Origin: Ulota crispa
Lineage: Eukaryota > Streptophyta > Bryopsida > Orthotrichales > Orthotrichaceae
NCBI GenBank assembly: GCA_963920765.1
Contig: OY987251.1
Span: 3,350,501-3,414,500, forward strand
DNA length: 64,000 nt
Direction: 5' to 3'
The notes beneath the pieces were generated by a model that was not told the DNA's origin, did not search any database, and saw nothing but the letters and a program-made list of their open reading frames with translations. The stretch's first letter is position 1; every line of letters begins with the position of its first letter. Position numbers and translations under genes: made by a program. Below are positions 46,941 through 58,800 of the stretch, in pieces.

Positions 46941-49064
46941 CTCTGATTTCTCACATGCTAGCAAATATCAGAGTACAAATTTAGCATTAGGAGATTGAAG
47001 TTGGGAAATTTGAAAAACCCCCTTGTTAGAGGGGAAAACTAGGCTTATTTCTACACTTGTGAAATTGGAAAATTTGAATGCACATTTGGATTCAAGGCTA
47101 GGCCACACAAGCCCATAAACATGCATTTTTGAGGTCGAGTCTTGGTCAGAGCAGGAGATTTTGCTTTTTGAGGCTCATTTTTAGTTTTACAACTCTAGCA
47201 TCAGTTTGATACCGGGGTCACACATGCCCTAAACCGGTAGTTTTAAACGGATGAAGAGTAATCTATATTTTTGGAAAATTTGGAGACAATCACTTTTCCA
47301 AGTTTTCATTTATAAATATAACCTCTCCACCATTCTAGGATAAGAGGTTTGAGACTCCAATTGTGAACTCTCAAAGTTGAGAGTTTTGAATAGACCAAAA
47401 AAGTGGGCCCTAAAAAGTCAAATAATATGCTTTTTCACAAACATGTAAAATTAGCCACTTGTTTTTTACAACCTATTGGTTTGAAACGTTGGTTTTGGCA
47501 TGTGTGGCCCAGCCTTGAGAAGCCTTCAACCTGGCACTTTCCTTGGAGTTTCTTATTTAGGCATGTCTATCACAGAAAGAGTGTCAAATGGCAATCTCTC
47601 CTACATGACCCATTTTTACATGTGTGAGATTACAATTTTAATTTATTTTGTTTCAAGTACTCATACAAGAGTTTAGGGAACATAAAACTTATTTCAATCA
47701 AATCAAATGAATTGGATTTCAAGACTGCAAGTGAGTTTTATCTTTTATTTAATGAAGAAAAAATTGTATTTGTTTTTACTTTTCAAGTGTTTGTTTTTGT
47801 TTATTTTTTTGGAAATTTATAAAGATTTAAGTTGGAGTAATTTCTTTCAAGTGCATAGTATTAATATTTCCCTTTATTCATTGTAAAAGCCAAGTTTGAT
47901 TGCAAATAATTTGGAGGATTGGTGAGTCATTTCATTATATCGTGAAACAAACATTGAAAATGTAAATATTATTTTTTGAATGTTTTTAAAATATCATATA
48001 AAAAGAGTGATTTTAAAAGAATGGGGAAAAACTTTAAAAATGATATGTTCAATTCAACCCACATTGCATTATTTTTTTTTATTTTTTTTATTTTTGTACA
48101 TTTGTTGGGACATTTCACTTTATTTTAAGAACTAATCACAAATAATACTATTAAAAAAGAATCGTTACAAAATTTCCAACTCAGGTGTAAGATTCTTAAT
48201 TTCTACCTTGCATGTAAAAAATGTAAACTGTCAAAAATAATATTTTTTAGTTACACACAAAAAATATTGGTCACATGTGCTTCATGTGAAAATCTTAGTT
48301 TGATGTTTCTTGTGTGTACATTTTTGTATTAATCAATTTTCATTGTAAAATTATGCAAGTCCAATCAAGAAAAACAGGTTTCAATTTCATAGTATTTTTA
48401 TTTCATAATATTTTAATTACAAAAGCCAATATCTCATGTTGTAGTTATTTATTTCATTATCTTCTTAATACAAAAGAAGAGGGTTGAGGTTAAATGGCAT
48501 GCCATTTTGTGGGGGTAAGATAAAAAATCTCATATTTTTTACTCCCTAGAGAATGTAAGAAAAAGAGCTGAATTCTTTTGAACACACTAATTTATCTGTT
48601 TTACACACTTTTATATGGTTGAAAGTTAGAAAAAGAGCAATTATTTTCAATTTTGTGCAATGCACTAAAACGGTAGGCAGTTTTTGAGATATTTTCTCAA
48701 ATAACACCCTTGGTCATTTAGGGGTTAAATTCAAAGTGTGAGCAAAAATATGGGATTAGGGAATTGTTTATTGTAGTAAATACATGTTTTAAAACCACTT
48801 TAGAGACTTTGTGAGGGGCTCTTGGCGGGCTCAAAAAATTTCTAATGTATTTTTCATTTTTAGTGCATGATATGGTTTTAAATCCACATTTTGACTTCAT
48901 GTTGGCAACAATGAGTGTCACTAGCATGTACACTTGTACAAAATAAGCTTGTTTTCATCATTTTTTATCATTTATTGAAGTCAACTAGGAGTTGACTACA
49001 TGGGACAGTCATGAGCTCAATTGGGCACTTTGCTTGACTGGGCGGTCCAATGTGACAACCATGA
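46941..49064. other. AT-rich intergenic with a family F fragment
   Basis: No supported gene. A lone TTTAGGGG|TTAA terminus occurs at 48717-48728. Positions 48850-49063 are similar to 35738-35962 (family F). The rest is A- and T-rich with homopolymer runs. Confidence 0.45.
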
Positions 49065-49974
49065 GTTAACTATAATTTCTACATAATAATACCAAAGCTA
49101 TATATCTCTACTACCACCAACCCTGCCAACTAGATTTGGTTCTTAATCACTAACTCAAGTAGGCATGCCAATTAGAATTGACTATCTAATATTTACCTAA
49201 CATTGCTCATAAGAGCAAGTGGAAACAAGCCTTTACCCTAGAAAGTTATCATGACGCATACATTGTTTGGCTTTTTAAAGGCCTACACAACTCTCTAAAT
49301 ACTAGGATTTCACATGATATAATACATGGATATACATTGCTAGTTTGTCTTCCCACAACATTGTTGTTATTGCCATGCCTTTTAAAATGTTTTAATGTAA
49401 GAATTGTTGATGACGATTATTGTAGTTTCAATCAAGTATCATATATTTAGTGAAAAATGTCAGGATACTTGAATGGGGCAACATAAATGCCCTATTTACG
49501 AGACTATTTAGTGTAGGTATGTGCACTACTTAGCGTAGGTTTGTTTTATTTGTGAGTGGTAGTTTCAAGGCCTCTTTTCTTTTGTGTCCTTTTTCCTCTT
49601 TCTCACACAAAAGAGGGCTTATATGATTCTTAATTTCTCACGCAAACTAGCCCATGCTTGCATTTTGGCATACCTTGCGAGGTACTCAAAACTTCGAGGT
49701 TTTCTCATGACAAAACTCAAGTTTACAATAGAAATCTCTTGTTTTTGCAAAAAAAATGCCTTGGAAAACTCTCTTTGAGCCTTTGAACCCCTACACTCCT
49801 TTGGCTTGAATTACTTTGCAGATGTATAGTATTATTTGAATATCTTTGTGTATATTTATAAACATGTGGGTAATACTAGGTGGGTTGTGACAATGATGTG
49901 ACTTTTGGTTGTTTATCTATCAATATCCTCTTGTATATGGGTTTTGGGCTACCATGATGTCAAGAGAGTTTTGG

Positions 49975-50756
49975 TTAATCCCTAAAGGCCCAGCTGTCCC
50001 TTGGGGGACAAATGGATTTTGGGCATGTACCTATAGTTAATTTAGTTTTTGTGATTTTTTAAAACTTTTATTATAGGAGGGATTCCAAGACCTACGTGGA
50101 CATCTAATTTTTTTGCCATTTTGACATTTGACAAAGAAGTTATGCAAGAATTTTTGCTTCCCAAGGGAGGGAGGGCAATCTGGGCAACCCAAAAACTTCT
50201 ATAAAAAATTTATTTTCTAAAATAGAAATCTGAAATTGGTTCTTTAGATTTTGTCATATGTGGGAAGCTTTGGATCATTTAGCTTCAATGGATGAGATGA
50301 AAGTTATAAGATGTTTTAGTTTGTGGGCAATTATGGATTCTCTACTCTAAAATAAACTTTGAAGTCCTTTATTTTACTCAATTTTCAATATTTTGGAAAA
50401 AAACTAAACCTAAGGAAGTAGGTTGTTTATTACAACATTATTTCCATCAGGATTTGCATTTTTCATTTGAATAATTAAATTCTTAACAATTTAGTGTTTT
50501 AGCTCATTCTCTACTTCTTTTTACTTACTATTTTCCACCATGTGTTGTATAGTTCCAATTGATTTGAAAATTCTCCCACACATACCTAACTTGGTCTTCT
50601 ACATGGGAAAAAAAAACCTCAACTTTGCGTAGAGCACATTTTTTGATATAGGAGTGGTTAACGGCTTTTAAAAAAATTTACCATTCCTTTCATCCCCAAA
50701 AGTGGTAGTTTTCAGTGTTTTTCACACAGAAAAGGGCCTAGTCCTTTAGGGGTTAA
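49975..50756. mobile_element. TTAA-type element family C, copy 3 (inverted)
   Basis: TTAA|TCCCTAAAGGCCCAG at left, GTCCTTTAGGGG|TTAA at right. It reads as the reverse complement of the 18.6 and 22.5 kb copies, including CTCTAAAATAAACTTTGAAG and CTGTCCCTTGGGGGACAAA. Confidence 0.7.
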
Positions 50757-51229
50757 AATAAAATGAAATGTCCCAACAAATGTACAAAAGCAAAAAATTA
50801 AAGTACTGAATGCAATGTGGGTTGTATTGAACATGTCTTTTTTTAATATTTGTCGTTGCCTATTCTCTTAAAGTCGATTTTTTTGTGTGAACTTTCAAAA
50901 AAAATCAATACTAAATTTCCACCATAATCAATGTTTGTTTCACAATAAAATGAAATGACTCACCAATCCTTGGTCATGCTACTTGTTTAACAATACTACA
51001 GATTGATTTTAGCGTATGTATTCTATAACTCCAAGTTTGTTATTTTTATACAATTTAATTTTGACTTTGGAAGGCTTTTTATGAGAGTGTCAACTGTCAT
51101 TTCATTTGTGCCTAAATGAATAGATTTCACCTCCTTGAGTAATCTTGGATTTTATAATATGATGCCTATGTTTGGCATCCTTTGTTTTGCATACAATACT
51201 AGAAACAACTCAAACAAGGTATTCATTAA

Positions 51230-51740
51230 AAGGAAATATCAAAAACACCCCTCAATTCTATCAAGATTTCAAATATACCCCTAAGAAATATCAAATATAT
51301 CCCTGACTTTGTGGAAGAATGTCAATTATACCCTTCCTATTGTTGAAAACTTCATGAACGCCCCAAATTTTCCGTGCCTCTCCAGGGCATTCTTTTGTCC
51401 TACTACCGTCATTTAAATGTCCCTATTTTTTCAAAGTTTCAAATCTTGCGGGTTGTTTAAAACACCAAAAACATTCAAGTGACGAGTGGCCAAGTGCGGG
51501 TGCACTTCCTAAAAGATGTGAGAGAGTCTGTAAAACTAGCATATAGTTTTTGAATATTCCATTGTCATGGTAGTAGCACAAAAAATTGCAACTAAGAACC
51601 AAAGGCATAAACGAATTGTTTAAGAAATAGGAGGGGTATATTTGATCTTCCACAAAGTTAGCAGTATATTTGATATTTCATATAATGTATGGGTGTATTT
51701 AATATTTTGAAAGAACTGAGGGGCATTTTTTATATTTCCC
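51230..51740. mobile_element. Foldback element H with 8 bp target duplication
   Basis: A 511 bp element flanked by TTCATTAA at 51222-51229 and 51741-51748. The left arm (GGAAATATCAAAAACACCCC, TTCAAATATACCCC) is repeated inverted at the right (GGGGCATTTTTTATATTTCCC). The 8 bp duplication fits hAT- or Mutator-type insertion. The terminal wording resembles family G, so they may be related. Confidence 0.7.
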
Positions 51741-52458
51741 TTCATTAAGTTGGGAAAAAGTGACATTTTGGGACTCTTTTCAATTTCATGTTTTTTAAAG
51801 AATAAAGGTATGTAGACTGTAAAGTGAATGATATTGCAATTATGAAACAAACAAGTCCTTTCATCCTGGTTCTCTAAATTTTTAGGGGTATGGGCTCTTG
51901 GATGGAGATGGTTCTTCCCAGTGCAAATGACTTTCATCCAGATATAGATAGGGAAGCCCCATGGTGGAGATGCTCTTATGCGACATGTACTCACATTGGT
52001 GGAAGTGAAGAAGGAAGGAGAGGACATTGGAGACGAGCTCATGGAGCGGTGTTGTGTAATGTGCCACGGTGTACATACTAAAGTTTTGGTAAATTGATGT
52101 TAATATAATTGAGTAAATGTTCAGGTGTAATTAGAAAACAAACAAATGAAAAATTTAAGTTAAAAAATGTAAAAGTAAAGATACTATAAAAACAAAAGTT
52201 AAAGTAGACTTTAATTACAAAAGTAAAAGTAGATTCCTAGTATAAAAGTAGGAAGGGAGTTGTCTGGATTGTTATGGAACATGGATTATGAGATATGACA
52301 TGAATATCATATTTAAGAATATACATATGTATGTATCATTGAGAGAGTAAATTTTTCATCATTTTTTATTATTTTGTACTCATTATTCGTGACCAAACTC
52401 TTTGCGAAAAGACCCCGTATTTCCCGAGGCGCAGATTCAAGGTAAGACTACTCACCCT

Positions 52459-53363
52459 TTAAGGAGCACGCGACCATATTTTGGTCGCTGGGAGTGGTTT
52501 TGTCCGGTAGGTTGAAATTGTTCAATAATTTGGAATTTGGTCTTGAAGTACACATGTGATCACAAGAATTTTGCATCCATTTAAAAAAATAACAATGCAA
52601 TTGGGTATGTGAGTTGATAAATAATGGTGGTTATACGGCATGGCTTCAAAATACATATCCAATTCTTGTCTAAGATGGATCAAAGCAACATCACAATACA
52701 TCAAGTATGCAAGAAGAATGTCAAATTTCAATTGCACAATTCTAAAAAAAATCAAATTGCTTAAGAAATACACTTGTATTGTTTTCCTATATGGTAGTAC
52801 TATAATTTTAGTATTTAAAGATCTATTGAAATGTTGTTGTCATTATGGTTTTAAAATATGTCATCTTACATTTAAGGCCAATTCTTGATTTTTTTCACCA
52901 ATTGAATTTTCCAAAATAATTATCAAATTTCTTGTAGAACCATTTTAGGGTAGCAAAGAAAGTGGGTTTTTGACCCTTTTTGTCCACTTAGCTAAACCTT
53001 GTGATTGCTATTTTTGTCTATTTTGTGTGAAACTAGTTTTGTTGGAAAGGTGGGAAACCGTGCTTTCTAGAAATGTAAGGCTCTTCTCAATCAAAACTTG
53101 CATGAAAGGTTAACATTCAAAACTAAACAAGAGTGAAATACAAGATATTTTCCACATGCAGCTCACTCAATCATTATAATATTTCACCTCCAACAATAGA
53201 TCTAGCTGAAATTTTGATGCTTTACAATACACAAGGTGTACTTCCCATTTGTACAGTTGGATTATTGAAAATGGGTTCATATTTGAGTCAATTCCAAATC
53301 TAAGCTTACAGCCCCTATTTTCAGTGGATTCTATGAAAATGGGTGTGGTCATTAAAGGGTTAA
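52459..53363. mobile_element. TTAA-type element family D, copy 2
   Basis: A 905 bp element with TTAA|GGAGCACGCGACCATATTTTGG at left and GGTCATTAAAGGG|TTAA at right. It is colinear with 4516-5408. Confidence 0.65.
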
Positions 53364-53980
53364 GAGAGTTTCAATGCCGAAGAGACATTGAATTTCATTA
53401 CACACCTTTTGTTTATAGTGTCTATCAATCAATCAATCTAGGGTTAAAATCGAAATTTAGTTGGGTTAATCATGATTTCTGTTAGTTATGTAGTAAACTT
53501 AATCTCACACCACACCCTTGAATTGGATTTTAGGCTCCAGCGCTTCTAGCTTGCCAAAGTTGGAAAGAGTTTGGCACTTAATTCTCCATACGCTCGTCTG
53601 GTCAAGAACCACCTCAGATATCTACTGATTTAGTCCAGTCCTCCTTAGTTTAGTTTATGAGATCTCTCAGTACCTGTGCACATAAATCACGATATATATC
53701 GACAACACGCCATATTTTGACAAATATATATGAACTCACTAGTCACTACTAGTACTACTGGCTAGAGTTGGATTCTCAGAGGTTATTGTTGTTTGTCGTC
53801 ATAGCTCTGATGATGCAGCATTGACTGGTTCAAAAGTAGCAGTAATTATAGTAGTTGGATTCTTGTGCAAAGGAAGAGACGTTGTTGTTGATGTGAGTGG
53901 ACCGTGGTGGACAGTGCAGGAGGATCAGGAACGAAGGAAAGGACTGCGGAGGGAGAGTGGGAGCTATCGCTATAATAATA

Positions 53981-54478
53981 ATGGGGAAGGGGAACTTGGG
54001 AAGCAAACTGGACAGAATGATGTCAAAGTTGCTGGGATTCAAGACAATTAAGTTTATAAACTGCACCACCTTCGATATAAGGCTCAACGGGGTGTACTGG
54101 TACTATGGGGCAATTCGAGCGGGAGAATCAATCGTCATGGACAAGATATGGTGGAAGGGGAAGGACTACTGGTGTACGGTGCACCGCAAGCAGAACAGCA
54201 ACTGCACGGACAGCAACTACACACTGAAAGTGTCCAAGAAAGACTTACTGAAATACAAGACAATCCGCATCAAACCCACAGGCTCTGATTCCTCCAACAT
54301 CAAGTTCTTCTGGGAGGGCACTTTGCGAGGATGGGGCTCCAGTGCTCGCGTCCCTCACGGCCCTCTGCGATCTGGGTACCCCTGGGCTCCCTCCCTCCCC
54401 TGCTCCTGCTGCTTAGCTTCGGGGTGTCACTCACATAAGCTTACTTGCCACCCAACCGATCCGAAAGACCTCAGATAG
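53981..54478 (+). CDS. Unrecognised 165-residue protein, Trp/Tyr-rich core
   Basis: The ATG at 53981 opens MGKGNLGSKLDRMMSKLLGF. The core is a run of alternating hydrophobic and polar residues (TIKFINCTTFDIRLNG, then VYWYYGAIRAGESI and IWWKGKDYWCTVHRKQNSNC) that looks like a small all-beta domain, followed by KVSKKDLLKYKTIRIKP. After FFWEGTLRGWG the sequence becomes Pro-, Cys- and Ser-rich and unlike the core, so the last 45 or so codons may be intron or read-through past a true end. No signal peptide is evident. Earlier in-frame codons (from 53897) begin at GTG and are not favoured. I do not know the family; it could be a lineage-specific gene. Confidence 0.55.
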   Translation: MGKGNLGSKLDRMMSKLLGFKTIKFINCTTFDIRLNGVYWYYGAIRAGESIVMDKIWWKGKDYWCTVHRKQNSNCTDSNYTLKVSKKDLLKYKTIRIKPTGSDSSNIKFFWEGTLRGWGSSARVPHGPLRSGYPWAPSLPCSCCLASGCHSHKLTCHPTDPKDLR

Positions 54479-54549
54479 ACATTACTTGAGGTGGACGAAC
54501 CCATACCCGCTCGTTTAAGGATTTGGGGTACTCGATTCAAATGGAAAAA

Positions 54550-54940
54550 AACAAGGAAATTGATATATGCACACCGGGGGTTGATATTTGCACACCCCCC
54601 TTGTGGTAAATTTTAGATTTCTACCATCATAAAGCTGAATTTGAGAATTTGGAATTCAGATTTGGACTTAGAGACCATGATTTAGTCTACAACCATATAA
54701 AAAGTTGCAATTCAACAACACCCAATGAAAAAGCTTATTTTTTTTACAAACAAAAGTAAAAGTAACACTTCTCAGCTAAACTTTTTCATTGGGTGTTGTT
54801 GAATTGCAACTTTTATATAGTTCTAGACTAAAGCACGGTCTGTAAGTCCAAATCTGAATTCAAAATTCTCAAATTCAACTTTTACAATGGTAGAAATCTC
54901 AAAATTACTACAGGGGGGTGTGCATATATCAATTCCCAAA
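54550..54940. mobile_element. Foldback family I, copy 2
   Basis: GGAAATTGATATATGCACACC at left and GTGTGCATATATCAATTCCC at right, with the same interior as 3621-4034 (CATTGGGTGTTGTTGAATTGCAAC). It is flanked by AAAAACAA on both sides, giving an 8-9 bp duplication. The surrounding sequence resembles a worn family J element, as for copy 1. Confidence 0.65.
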
Positions 54941-55832
54941 AACAAATGTACATTAATTGTTAGCCTTTTAACAAGGGTGAGGAAAAAGTGAAAATTGTAG
55001 AATGCTAGTTAAATTGTGAGATGTACAGTACTGTGTAAAAATGCAAAAGTAGAACTTCTGAAATCCCAAAAACGCGTATAGACCACTGGTTGCCTGGGCG
55101 GTTGTGCTTCTAATGTAGACTCAGCTGTGATTTAGGGTCGGGCGTTGCTAAGCCAGTAACAGCCAGTCAGTGAACCCTAAACCGCCTGCTCTGAAGGCTC
55201 GTTCAGCGATCAGATAATCAACCTGAACCTCGTCCCTGCTGGTGCTAAATCCGTCCGGGCTCAGACCTCGTCCAACTGGCAGGCTCCTAAATGCAATGCA
55301 ATGCAACGCCAATTTAGGGTTGACACTCAGTTCTGAGGACATACCAACTTTCAGATTTGTGCCCTAATTTCAATGTCCCATTGATAAACATTCTGCAAGG
55401 AGTATCTCTTTCATTTCCAATAGTAAAGTATTTCATTTTCTAGAGATTTATTAGGTCACGGAAGAAATTTAGGTGATCTAACTTTGAAGATGAATTCCTA
55501 GGTTTTCTAAAGGGCTTCATTCCAAAGAGTAGAGCAAGCAATATTGCACAAAAGGCCCACTTGTCAGATCAATGAAGTGGCACTCGACGTTAAGTCTCAA
55601 GTCATGCATGTAGTTTTTGAAATTGTAAATAATCTTGTAACAATTTCAATGAGTTGAAAACAACAAGAACCAAGGCTACAAAAGAAATGGAGGTTTCTGG
55701 AAACTGGTGATCTCTAAAGAAACGGAGTGATTATACAATGCAGCCCAGAATTTGATGGGTAATGCAACGCCGAAGAAAACCAAATTGTTAAGGAAAGAGA
55801 GGGCATACATAGCTTTGAGACTATAAAACGGA
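54941..55832. other. Intergenic before the cpSRP54 stop codon
   Basis: It includes a 64-codon minus-strand ORF at 55148-55342 (MSSELSVNPKLALHC) that I cannot link to any family. The part nearest 55833 is probably the 3' UTR of cpSRP54. Confidence 0.35.
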
Positions 55833-58800
55833 TCATTTCTTGCCACCAAATCCTCCAAAGCCACCGGATCTTTTAGGAGCAGCCTGAGCTCCAGATTCTG
55901 CCAGTTGAGACGCAAATCCTCGGCTCTTTTTCCTCTTGGCTGTGCCAGGCGCTGCCTGCCAGCCATGTGCCAGGCAATGAAAAACATCAATCAAAACATT
56001 TCAACGGAACAAACTGAAAGAATAATTCACGAGTAGCCACCCATAGCGTCCATTTTGGGTCATGCCAGATGATTCAAATATCTCAACAAAGTTAGCCATG
56101 ACAATCATGGTTCTTTGTCGCGAGCTTGACGTGTCAAGCAAAATTCTTCCTAAACTCAGTTGAAGTCCAAAAAAGGCATTTGGATAACATATGCAAAAGT
56201 TGTAAATGGTCAAAGTCAATTGGTAGATTTTTTAAATCCATGCCCTAATTTTAATGTACCAGAGTTTAAACATTCTCTAATAAGGATCCTTTTTTATCCA
56301 GATTCATTAGGCCACATGTTTGGGTACACGCTTGCTTTTTGGTTGTCTTACTTTAGTCGTTTTTGGAATGAATTGCTTTTGCACTTACTCATGATACGTG
56401 CTGAAGTGGCTGTTTTCATATCCATGAGAATTGAAACAAACCATTTGGGAATCATTATGAAATGAAATGCAGAAACATTTGGGCTATCACAATCTGAAAT
56501 TTTGAATAGTAGAACATGTTCTGAAACTTAACGTAGTTGAAAATTGGCTTCAAAGTGGAACTGATTAAATTACATTAAGGCACTTGGGGATGGAACAAGG
56601 GACCATTGGATAACAATAACCAGAAGGGGCACGTGGTGGCTTACCTTTCTTCCACCTTTGAATGCATCTTCTAGGCCCTCCATGCCAGGTATTGAGCCTC
56701 CTTGCATCATAGCAGCCATATTCTTCATCCGCGCTCGCATTTGGAATAGTTGAGCTACCAAAGCACTAACCTGAAAAAGCATAATCGCAAACAAAGGGGT
56801 AAATTAAAGGTGGTGTCCTTCACTAACACAAAGCCCAACACATTTCAACAATTTCCCAAATGAAAGTACAAGGCCCAGCTTCCTAGAGCTTGCCATTCAA
56901 AATTTAGTTGAAAAAACATATGATATAAACAGCAGACAAGCGTTACCTGCTCTTGTGATCTTCCAGAACCCATAGCAACTCTTCGTCTTCTCGAGGGAGA
57001 CTTCGCAAGTAGCTCTGGGTCAGCTCTCTCCTCTACAGGATCATTAAACAATGCCTTAAAAACCGCTGAAATCTATAAAAGTAAGTAAATGCAAATGCTG
57101 GCCCAGGGCATGCTTGCTAAAAGTGCTTTCAATTGGTGTTAAACAAGCAACTTAGGGTATAAGAAAACAACAAACAAAAACATATTCTTTACTATAACTT
57201 CTTGCAGCCGGATTGATTTACTCACTAGGAGTCATGGATTGGATCATAGATTCCATGATCTTCAGGCTCTTCTCAGCTTCGCGGATTTGTAGAGGAGTCA
57301 CCTGCTCAAGCATTGACACACACATAGCCACTTATCAAGCCTCTAACAAAGCCAGGTTAAGCAGAGAATCGTCAAATCGTTAAGAAAGTAATAGAATAAT
57401 AACAAAAGCAGAAGTGGATCCAAATTATTGAAACTGCATAGAACAAGCAATAATGTCTAGGGAACATGCTGCTTCCAGGACTCAATTCATCTTCTGAGCA
57501 ATATCCTTGAATGTGGCCAAATTTAACGAGTCTTCTACCAAATGCTTACTGAAGCTACAAAATATGTAAATATACCGGTGTTGAATTAGAGATTATAACA
57601 CATTTAGAAGTGTTTTTAGCCCCTTGAGATGATTTTTAAAAAATCACATTTGAATCACTGGTGAGGCGGGTGCAAATATCATGGTAACATTAATATTTGC
57701 AAAGAGCAGAACCTTGTTCATGCCAGGTATGAACTTCATGACCGCGCTCATGGAGCCCATCCGAGACAAGTTCCGAGTTTGGGTAAGGAAGTCGTTGAAG
57801 TCGAATTTAGACTCCATGATTCTCTTCTGCATAATGTCCGCATCCTCTTTGACCATCTGCCAAAGCAAAGAAATTTATAGCAAGCGTAAGTACAAGAGAT
57901 AAAAATATAAGCAATTTTACGAGGGAAGTACATGCTCACTATCCTTAGAATCATAGTGTCACAGATTCCAATGGAGTGCACCACAAAAATCGCCGTACCA
58001 TACCACGTGGATTTACAAAAAGGGTATTTATTATGACTACGAGTTACGAAAATATGCATAGAGCTATGGTAGAAACTTCCCTGATAATGTTGATAAGTGT
58101 TGCCCTAAACTAAGAGGAGCGACATAACTACTTTCAGACGAAGAGAATACAGAGTTAGGAAATAATTCCAAGTTAAATGGAGCTTAGATGTTTTAAGATT
58201 AACAAGGTAGTGTGACATACAAATATTGGAGGGCTTTTTACCGCGTGATTATTTTCTTGTATAAAGAAAATGGGAGCTTGTCTATTATATATATAATTTT
58301 GAATAGTGCATGAACTTGTTGCTAGTTCTTAACTAGACGTTTAAGAACGTACAATTCTTTTTTCAAGTACAAGGGACAATTTACTTAGTGTTCATGAGAA
58401 GGCGCATTGTAATTGGTTTTAACAAGTATGCACGATGCCATCCACAATAAATCGAGATTCAAGTGATCTAAATTAGAGAACTGACGAAGTGAACAAGTAA
58501 TGAACATGAAAGGATAGGCAGATTTGGCAGAGTCTTCACGTACCACTTCTTGTGCCTTCTCCACAAATGTCAGCACATCTCCCATGCCTAAAATTCGGCT
58601 GGCCATTCGGTCGGGATAGAAAGGCTCCAACGCTGACATGCCCTCTCCCTCTCCTACAAATTTAATTGGTTTTCCAGACACCTGCACACCCAGGTGGAGA
58701 GTCAAATAAAAAATACACAAAAAGAGAGCTAAAGACAATTAACACTTGCCAAGCGTCCTCTATGACTGGAAGGCGATAGAGTGTTCTTATTGAGCGAAGC

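Noticed and set aside
35738..49063. Direct repeats 35738-35962 and 48850-49063 as LTRs of one retrotransposon
   Set aside because: The 13 kb between them includes the complete DPE1 gene and unrelated MITEs, with no gag/pol; they are two dispersed copies.
52640..52888. ORF within family D elements (also 4698-4946) as a transposon protein
   Set aside because: The two copies translate similarly over part of their length but are short, AT-driven and lack transposase residues; not enough to call coding.
55148..55342. 64-codon minus-strand ORF near the cpSRP54 3' end
   Set aside because: It has an ATG and moderate composition but no recognisable domain or splice link; not supported enough to call.
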